Below are positions 56,364-64,000 of a stretch of 64,000 nucleotides of DNA, piece after piece (within the stretch, counting starts at the first letter, position 1; each line of letters starts with the position of its first letter). A program made the translations under genes and the position numbers. The notes beneath the pieces were generated by a model that saw nothing but the letters and a program-made list of their open reading frames with translations, had not been told where the DNA came from and did not search any database. The stretch covers positions 10,466,501 to 10,530,500 of the forward strand of contig CM052360.1 in NCBI GenBank assembly GCA_028551475.1, given 5' to 3'. Source of the stretch: Casuarina equisetifolia. Taxonomy: Eukaryota; Streptophyta; Magnoliopsida; Fagales; Casuarinaceae.

Positions 56364-56888
56364 TGGTATTAAAATCCACATTAGCATGCCATGTCAAAAT
56401 GGCCACATTAGCCTCCACCTCATCAATGGGAGGATGACATGTGGCTAACCATAGCCATGTCAGCCATGCACCACGAGATGCTAATGCATCGTCTCTTCTC
56501 CCAAAAATTTTGGTCTATCCTAAATGCACTTGGTCAGAATCTAGTCACTAGAGAACTTCCATTTTGAGCAAATATATGTGTGATCTTCACCATAACTTTG
56601 GAATTGTCAATCAAATGAAGCCACCAACCACATTAAGAACAAATTTGGGAAAAACTCCAAATTCTCTCAAGATTCATCACAATCACAATTCATTCTATAG
56701 ATATGTAAATTAGACTTAATTGTATTAAGGTTTTTTGTTCCTTTCCTGTGTATTCTAAGGATTCCTAAATTGGAAATTAATTGTTAATTTCAATGATTGA
56801 AATCAATTATCCCTTTTTTAAAGTTAGGGTTTCATGTTCTTAAGTTAAATCTGTGAAATTCAAAAATTTTGGTGAATTTTCGGTTTCA
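56364..56888 (+). repeat. 5' LTR of the old copia element
   Basis: Starts TGGTATTAAAATCC, ends GGTTTCA. It is directly followed by the degenerate primer-binding site. Confidence 0.85.
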
Positions 56889-57879
56889 ATTTGGTATTAA
56901 AGCACATCCTTTTCCATTCTTTCCACTCCAATGGCCTAATCCCTTATCCCTCTTTAGACCAAAAACATCTTAATTCCAACCACCTTCGTTTGTCTCAAAG
57001 GACCAAATTATTTTGCTCTAGAAAGCTTGCATTTTGCCTCATGTCTAAGCTACCAAATTGTTGCCAATTGTGGATGGATCTCTTTTCTGCCCTATTGAGT
57101 TCACTACCACCACTAATGCTGGTCGCACCAAATTGCACTCAAATTACTCCTTAACATGTGCTTAGACATAATTTTCAGTTAACTAATGAAACAAGAGACC
57201 TCTTTTAATGTCTAGCAAGCTCTAGCAGAGGAATTCACTACCCAGAGTAGCGCTAAGGCATCTAGCCTCTGTCTATGGCTTCAAGCAATCACCAAAGGAC
57301 ATTGCTTAATGTTTGAGTTTCTTCAAGAAATCAATTCCCTAATGGACAAACTTGGTAGCATGGGTGAGGTAATTTCCAATAATAAATACCTCACCCACCT
57401 CTTTCGTGGTCTTGGAGCTCCCTATGTGCTGCTTGCAACCACCATCTTGGTCTATACTTGAAACTCTGGCCTCACCAAAGAAAAAGACCTCTAGGGTCTC
57501 CTCTTCATTTAGGACGCCTAACTAGAGCGGGTAGAATGGTCTCATGCTTCACTAGTGCCTTTCTTGATGGCCCAAAACCAACTTACTCAATCATAGGTTA
57601 TGGTTTAAACCCACATCCACACTTAGATTCAATGGAGGACCACCCCTACCAAAGATACATCATCCTTTCTATTGCCCGTTAAGGTTATTTCACCCATGAC
57701 AGCGGAAATCGTCACCATACTCCTTGGTGTCACATTTGTTGATGCACTGACCACTGGGCCTTGACCTATTAGGCCCGTTACAACCAACCCAATCAAAATG
57801 CAAGCCCAACTCACCATGCTCTTAGCTTGACCCAATCCATGCAAGGCAAATCCTATAGGCCTCCCTTTACTCCAACTTT

Positions 57880-60800
57880 AGTGGCCTAATCCAAAGTAGA
57901 TTGGTACCTTGATTTTAGGGCTACCAATCATGTGATGCTTGAGCCCATAGGCTAGGACTAGCTACTACCTTATTAAGGAGAAAATAAGGTAATTGTAGTT
58001 AATGGAGTAGGCCTCCCCATCATCCACACAAGTAACTTTCCCAACCATCTAAATTTAAATATTTCAAATGTTTTAGTGGTCCTAAAAGTTTCAAAAAATT
58101 TACTTTCCATTTCATAATTTACTAAGGATAATAATGACATTTTTTTTATCCCAATTTTTGTGTTGTTTGGCATCTCTTTACAAGCTAGACTCTACCTAAA
58201 GGTCCACTTGAACGTAGACTCTACCACCTTCTCCTAAATAAAATGGTGCATGCACCTTTTGCACTTAATGTTAATTTAAATATGTCTAAAAAATGGCATT
58301 AACATTTAGGGCATGCCTTTTTCCCTATTGTATTACAAGTGCTCCATAATAACAAAATAAAGCTTGAAGGCTCTTTTTGTCAAGTTTATAATGCTTTTCA
58401 AATTAGTAAAAGTGCAAAACATCATCATCCCTCAACAAATAATACATCGTGGGGTCCATTTGAATTAATTTATTTTAACATTAGGGGACCTACCCCATTG
58501 TCATCTAACTTAGGCAACAAATATTATATTACCTTTATAGATGATTATTCAAAATTTACTTGGATTTACACATTCTAATCTCAAACTCAAATTTTTATCT
58601 ATTTTTGAAATATTTTGATTACTTGTTGAAAATCAATGTAATTCAAAAATCAAATCTATTCAATGTGATGGGGCTTTTGAATTTACCTTTAGGGATTTTA
58701 CTACCTTATTATCTAACCTGAACATTTCCCAACACATCGTTAGTCCTTATGCACCTTTACAAAATGGTTCTATTGAGTGCAAACATTGACATATTGTTGA
58801 AATTAGACTCTCCTTACTTAATCAGGCCTATGTCCCTCTATGTTATTGGGATTATGCATTTGAGATTGCATTTCACATTATTAACAGGCTTCCAAGCCTT
58901 ATAATTTGAAACAAATCCTCATGGGACTTATTTTTAATCAATCATCATATATTTCCCATTCAAAAGTCTTTGGTTGTCTTGTTTATCCTTATTAACGACC
59001 TTATAATAAGCATAAGTTACAACCCTTATCTAGACCATGTGTCTATGGGATATACCCTAAGTTTTAAAGGCTATAAATGTCTCTGCCTCTAAACCAACAA
59101 ATACTTCATTGTTGCTGATGTGAATTTTGATGAGTCACAATTTCCATTCATGACATATACCTCCACAACAACCTTGTCAAAAGCATCTTACATTCCTCTC
59201 CAATTATCATTACCAAACACATCTAGGCCATAGGTTCCATGTTTAGAATCTCCTTCATCACCTCCCTAGGCCTTACCTCACTTTTATTCTTCCAAGCAAC
59301 ATTATGATTTGGTCACACCATTCATACCACCACCTTTTCCTTCTTCTCTCACTACTCATCCTATGACTACTTGTTTAAGAGGTGGTACTATTACCAAGAG
59401 AACCTTAACTAGGCAACATACCTATGCATTGACTACCACAACCAATCCTTATAAGGAACCTTCATGCTTTATGGAGGCTTTTTCTTCACTTAATTGGTGT
59501 AAAGCCATGGCAAAAGAACAAATTTCCTTGATTAAAAACCAAACTGGGGAATTTGTACCCTTTCTTAAGAAGATTATTCCTATTGGATACAAATGGGTCT
59601 ATAAAATTAAGCTTCATTTTGATGAAACATTTGAATGATACAAAGCTTGCTTAGTTGTTAAAGGCTTTATCAATGCCCTAGCATTAATTACTCTGAAACC
59701 ATTTTGTCCAATTGTAAAACCCATCACTATTCAAACTCTTCTTTCGGTTGCATATAGCAACAGTTGGACAATTTGGCAACTAGATGTCAAGAATGCCTTC
59801 TTACATAGGAATCTTGATAAACAAGTATTCATGCATCCACCTCAAGGATTTAAAGATCCTTACTCAATTTTATGTATGTTGCCTAAAACGGTCTCTATAT
59901 GGCTTAAAACAAGCACCACGTGCTTGGAATCACTACATCACTAAATTTTTATTAAAAATAGGTTTCTTTATTTCTATAATTGATTATTTTCTATTCTTTT
60001 TTCATACTACAAGATACAATGTTTTCATCCTAGCCTACATTGATGACATCTTATTTATTGTCAATCTTAATGCTCCTTTCCATCTATTTTAGAGCAACTT
60101 CAACAGAAATTTGATATTAAATATCTTGGTGATCTTCACTATTTTCTTGGAATTGAAGTCTTACCAACTAAACATGGTCTTTTACTCCACCAAGCTAAAT
60201 TTGCTCAAGATATTCTCCAATGAGCCAACATAGTAAATGCTCGAGGAGTCACCCTTCTTTGCACTACTAGTCATCCACCATCCATTTATAATGTGGAACC
60301 ATTTTTTGACCCTACTCATTATAGGAGTATTGTTGGTGCACTTCAATGTCTTACTCTTACTCGTCTAGACATAGTTTATGCTGTTAATATCACATGCTAA
60401 TACATGCATGCTCCTATAACCACACATTGGACCTCTATTAAATGCATTCTCTGATTTCTAATGGATACTACACATTATGAAATTCATATTACCAAATTGA
60501 CTTCCAACTAACTTCATGCCTATTCCAATACTAATTGGGCTGGTGATTGTAATGATCAAAAATCTATTGGTGGTTTTTGTATTTACCTTGGTAACAACCT
60601 TATTTCATGGTGTTCATGCAAACAGAAAATAGTTACTCATTCTAGCACTAAAGCTAAGTTCAAGCGAACACTGTTACAAGGCTCATATGGATTGAAGCTT
60701 TTCTTTGTGCTTTTGGTTTACCAACTTCTATTTCCCCTACTCTATGGTGTGACAATTTATCTGCCCATATCTTTCTACTAATCCAATTTTTCATGCTTGC

Positions 60801-60960
60801 ACTAAACATATGGAGATTGATTTTCACTTCATCCACGAATGCATCAAGAATTGTTAGCTTCATATGCAATTTATCTCTTCTATTGATCAATTGGTTGACA
60901 TCTTCACCAAAGGTCCTGCTTTGCTACTCTTCAAAACAAGCTAACAATTTAGTGTGGCCC
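57880..60960 (+). pseudogene. Polyprotein remains of the old copia element
   Basis: The longest open pieces are 59,309-59,638 and 59,784-60,092. The RT catalytic motif reads AYIDDILF, still within the YxDD class. The protease reads L-D-F-R-A-T where the family has D-S-G-A-T. Many stops lie between the pieces. Confidence 0.8.
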
Positions 60961-60974
60961 ATTAACTTGCATGA

Positions 60975-61502
60975 GGGTATTAAAGTCCACATCAGTATGC
61001 CATGTCAACATGGCCATATCAACCTCCACCTTATCAATGGGAAGACAACACATGGCTAACCTTAGCCACATTAACCTTGCACCATGAGATGCTAGTGCAC
61101 CATCCCTTTCCCTGAAACTTTAGGTCTTTCCTAAATGCACTTGGGCAGAATCCAATCACTAGAGAACTTCCATTTTGAGCACATATATGTGTGATCTTCA
61201 CCATAACTTCAAAATTGTCAACCAAGTGAAGCCACCAACTAGATCAAGAACAAATTTAGGAAAAACCCTAAATTCTCTTAAGATTCATCACAATCACAAT
61301 GCAATTCGTAGATATGTAAATTAGACTTAATTGTATTAGGGTTTTCTTTCATTTCTTGTGCATTCTAAAGATTCTTATAAATTGGGAATCAATTGTTCAG
61401 ATTCAATGATCGAAATCAATTATCCCTATTTCAAAGTTTAGGTTTTGTGTTCTTAAGCTAGAATTTGTGAAATTCAAAAATTCTAGTGAATTTTAGATTT
61501 CA
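60975..61502 (+). repeat. 3' LTR of the old copia element
   Basis: Colinear with the 5' LTR. Its first base is G rather than T (GGGTATTAAAGTCC), and it ends AGATTTCA before the ATTAA duplication. Confidence 0.85.
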
Positions 61503-63040
61503 ATTAATGGTTGCATGGTATTTTCTCTCTTTGTCCCCAAATGTCAAAAGGTAGATGAAATCTTCCAATACACCTTGATTGCTAAGTTCTATGGTATGCG
61601 CTCGTCAATGGAGTTTGGACATCATGTCAACATAACTTGGGGACTATAAAAACCAACAGTGGTTGGTAAGTTTGGCTACTAGCATACCAACCTCAAATTT
61701 GGAACTTCAGAAGACTTTGTTAAGACATGGTCTTGAGGGGAAACATACTTTGAAAATTGAAAATATATACTTATATGATGGACACTAGATTTCAATCCCA
61801 ATGAGGACTCCAATTGGCAGTGGTGTAGGTTAGACTCCCACATCTCCTACTTAGATTTCATCCTTGAAATGTCCTAATGGCCTTATGTAATTCCTTTGGT
61901 AAGGCCTCTAGGGTCAGTGATGAACCCTTAAGGTTTCAAAATGTCATTTGTCCAAGAGGGTGTGTGGAACTAAATGTCATTGTGTCTCCGCCTACCCACA
62001 TCACCCTTAGAGAAGGTAATGTAGACCTTTTATGTAACTGTTGGAATTTGTTCCCTTTAGCTATTGTCATTATTATAAAAGGTAGAAGCATTCTATAATT
62101 TAATGCAAGAGAATCTTAGGCCCCATGCAATCATAGTTGACCATAAAACCTAGTAAGGTTCCCTCATCCTAGCCTGAACCCTTCACTGAAAAGAAAAAAA
62201 GGCAATAATGCCAAAGAAGTACAATTCTTTAAAGATATGTAGGTTGCAAGACAAATAAAAGCCAATCCCTTGGGTACTCAAGGGACAACCTTAATTAGGG
62301 TGCCTTTGTGTTGGGGACAAAGGAACCAAAGTGCCAAAACGGTCTTAGTCATGGAGAATGCATTAACTACAAATACCAATACTAAGGTAGACCCAATAAG
62401 GAAGGAAAGCACAAAGAAGCACCCATCATTTCACCTTAAGGATCCTTAGGATACTCTAAGAAATATCCCTAATATAACCATAGAAGAGGAAAGAGCCAAA
62501 ACACAAAGAAGGGTTAAATTTGTGGAAGAAGCAAGTAACACATTCTAACTTCAAACACATATAATATAGGCACTAGAAGCTAGAATTCATAGAGTCCATA
62601 AAACATAGAAAGGTGGCACCTTGGTCCCCCATTCAAAAGGTGGCTCATGAGGGAGGGACATTAGATGTGGATTGGATGAGCCCTATTCCATCCCTTCTGG
62701 AATCATCATATTTAGTATTCACAGTGCAAGCTAAGGAGACAAGTCCAATTCACCATGTCACAACTAATTCCCCCTTACCACCACTCATACTTCTTGCTCC
62801 CTTTTCTTCTTTAGAAGATCCTGACATTATCAACACCAATAAGGAGGGCCCCTATAATTTGATCAACATGTTGGAAGTGGTCCTAGAAGGGAACAACTTC
62901 CTCCCTAATAAAGGGGTATCTTCATTCCTTTGGGGTAAAGCTTGCCGATATCATGTAATGAAATGAAGATAGTCTTGTTCCTTTCAAGGGATGTTCTAGT
63001 TTATTTTGCCATGATTTTTAAATAGGTGTTTCTGTACTAC
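61503..63040 (+). mobile_element. Gag-like retroelement, right part (DUF4283-like)
   Basis: Degenerate frames give FVPKCQKVDEIFQYTLIAKF, NLKFGTSEDFVKTWS, DFNPNEDSNW and, later, RLDSHISYLDFILEM. The spacing resembles the DUF4283 domain of plant retroelement gag/ORF1 proteins, which has a PDFNP-like motif followed by VWVRLxxLP. A tail of open frame at 62,613-62,966 has no recognised domain. No endonuclease or RT follows, so it is non-autonomous or truncated. Confidence 0.4.
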
Positions 63041-63044
63041 GTGT

Positions 63045-63074
63045 ATTAAACCTCCATGAGGGGGGAGGTTTAAT
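63045..63074. repeat. Short hairpin around a G-rich purine run
   Basis: ATTAAACCTCC and GGAGGTTTAAT form an 11-base stem around an 8-base loop that includes a run of G. The purine run is also what a polypurine tract before a 3' LTR would look like. Confidence 0.6.
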
Positions 63075-63335
63075 GTGCTTATTAGAGAGGCATACCTATC
63101 TCTAACCAACATGTAAGATTGGTTAGTAGTGGGTATGCAATTGTGGGTCGTGAGTTGGTCCATTATGTAGTTATGGTGAAATGAAGGCTTGAGTAGAATG
63201 ATGATGTTGTTATGTTGGGCCTATAACAACCTAGTACTATTGTGGTTGTAGATGCCTTCACATGGTTTAAACCTAGTCAGAAGACAATAAGAAAGGCCTA
63301 GGGCATTGTCTTTTTTTTTTTTTGTTTTGAAAAAA
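63075..63335. other. 3' end of the inserted retroelement, unassigned
   Basis: Non-coding. It ends in a poly-T run and an A-rich run just before F-box sequence resumes. It could be a short 3' LTR or LINE-like tail; neither can be shown. Confidence 0.35.
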
Positions 63336-63590
63336 AATGAAGATTAAAAGGGCTTTGAAGCCATTGTGTTATTCTAAAATTGAAGGAGAAGTTTTACTTT
63401 TAGTTGAATGGGAGGAACATTTGTGGTATGATTTAATTAAGAAATCCATCAAGAACTTTAATGATGGTCTACCGATCTCATTTAATGCCACATTATGTGT
63501 TGATAGTCTTATTGATGTAGAGGTGGGTTGTGATTGTGTTTTTTGACACCTTTGAGTGGTTTACAGACATAAAAGCATAGAATGGAAAGA
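63336..63590 (+). pseudogene. F-box pseudogene B, C-terminal piece
   Basis: Encodes LCYSKIEGEVLLLVEW and WYDLIKKSIKNFNDGL, followed by ATLCVDSLIDVEVGC, matching the end of copy A (LCYSKIGGEFLLQLNG, WYDIIEKSIKNFNGSL). It has a single unit where copy A has a 39-base tandem duplication, and it lacks about 14 bases present upstream in A. It ends at TGA. Confidence 0.82.
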
Positions 63591-64000
63591 GGAATTAAAC
63601 TATGTTTAAAGGAAGTAAATTGTAGTCAGAAGTAGCATTGAATCTTTGATTTTGTTATAGGACACATTCCGTAATTAGAGTAAGATTCCAACAAATATTG
63701 GCAATATAATGCATGTTATGTACTTTTATACTTATGCATCTATCATTTTCTTTTTCTATTCATTTTGGTTCTTGTGGCCAAAAGCAATTTATCAAATTAG
63801 AGTAGCATATATGAATCCCACAACTCTAACATGACAATGTTTAGCTTTAACACATTATTTGGCATGATAGTCTTTGTTAGGAACAATCCAAAGTCCATTT
63901 GCTAAGAAAGTAGGTGCACTCCAATTGAACTGCCATAAAAAATCCTATTACAATAAACAAAACAACTCAAAATAAGTAAATAGCTTTTTCTAGAAGATGG
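63591..64000 (+). repeat. 3' flank of F-box pseudogene B, duplicated at 5.1-5.6 kb
   Basis: Aligns with the minus strand of 5,639 down to about 5,270. It shows that a segment, not only the gene, was duplicated. Confidence 0.7.

Larger units (their letters stand above)
56364..61502 (+). mobile_element. Old Ty1/copia element nested in the gag-like element
   Basis: A 5,139-base element with a 525-base 5' LTR and 528-base 3' LTR. A perfect target duplication ATTAA (56,359-56,363 and 61,503-61,507) flanks it, and a primer site reads TTTGGTATTAAAGC at 56,890. Recognisable domains in order are protease WYLDFRATNHV (57,900), pre-integrase and integrase FELIYFNIRGPTPLSSN and YITFIDDYSKFTWIY (58.4-58.6 kb), RT NWCKAMAKEQISLIKNQTG and KWVYKIKLHFD (59.5-59.6 kb), SLYGLKQAPRAW and AYIDDILFIV (59.9-60.05 kb), and RNase H traces (60.5-60.95 kb). 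In the first 125 LTR bases roughly one in five differs, so it is clearly older than the copia in the helicase gene. Confidence 0.87.

Noticed and set aside
1..64000. tRNA, rRNA or small RNA genes
   Set aside because: I saw no cloverleaf with A and B boxes and no rRNA-like block. Only primer-binding sites complementary to tRNA-Met were found. A tRNAscan or Rfam run would settle this.

Overview
The window looks like nuclear DNA of a eudicot plant, probably a repeat-rich (perhaps woody) genome. It is AT-rich, its genes are intron-bearing with GT..AG boundaries, and the protein fragments are plant families: a PPR protein, an F-box protein with an FBA-type domain, a SWI2/ERCC6-like helicase, cytosolic seryl-tRNA synthetase and a J-domain protein. 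Much of the sequence is Ty3/gypsy and Ty1/copia retrotransposon remains. I found no gene that looks intact. Every host gene seen here carries stops, frameshifts, lost exons or inserted transposons. The species cannot be named from the sequence.

Layout. 1-2727: two nearly identical inverted arms around a 500-base run of N. 1.9-4.1 kb (-): seryl-tRNA synthetase pseudogene A. 5.1-6.6 kb: rearranged F-box pseudogene A. 6.9-8.1 kb (-): J-domain gene remnant with a promoter-like 5' end. 8.8-10.2 kb: the first of four solo-LTR-like elements that I call family F1. 10.4-10.8 kb (-): C-terminal piece of a PPR gene. 10.9-17.5 kb (-): decayed gypsy element split by two nested family-F2 LTR-like elements. 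17.6-18.9 kb: second F1 copy. 21.0-23.5 kb (-): seryl-tRNA synthetase pseudogene B, split by the third F1 copy. 23.5-29.1 kb (-): another gypsy relic, split by an F2 element and bounded by one more.

31.6-48.5 kb (-): one SWI2/CHR9-like helicase gene. It is broken by a chromovirus (32,390-38,257, with 360-base LTRs) inside an exon and by a copia element (39,605-45,112, LTRs of about 300 bases) inside an intron. 49.3-50.9 kb: 5' LTR-like sequence and gag of a further gypsy element. 51.0-52.1 kb (+): PPR pseudogene. 53.5-64 kb (+): F-box pseudogene B, split first by the fourth F1 copy and then by a gag-like retroelement that itself contains an old copia element (56,364-61,502).

The host genes do not work together as a pathway. 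The coherent story is insertion history. Target-site duplications let the nesting order be read, LTR divergence gives relative ages, and nonsense changes of CAG/CAA/CGA/TGG type recur across genes and transposons. That pattern fits long decay of methylated cytosines. The four F1 copies, the nested F2 pair, the dense TTGAC array in the copia leader and the inverted arms at the gap are the observations most worth a second look.
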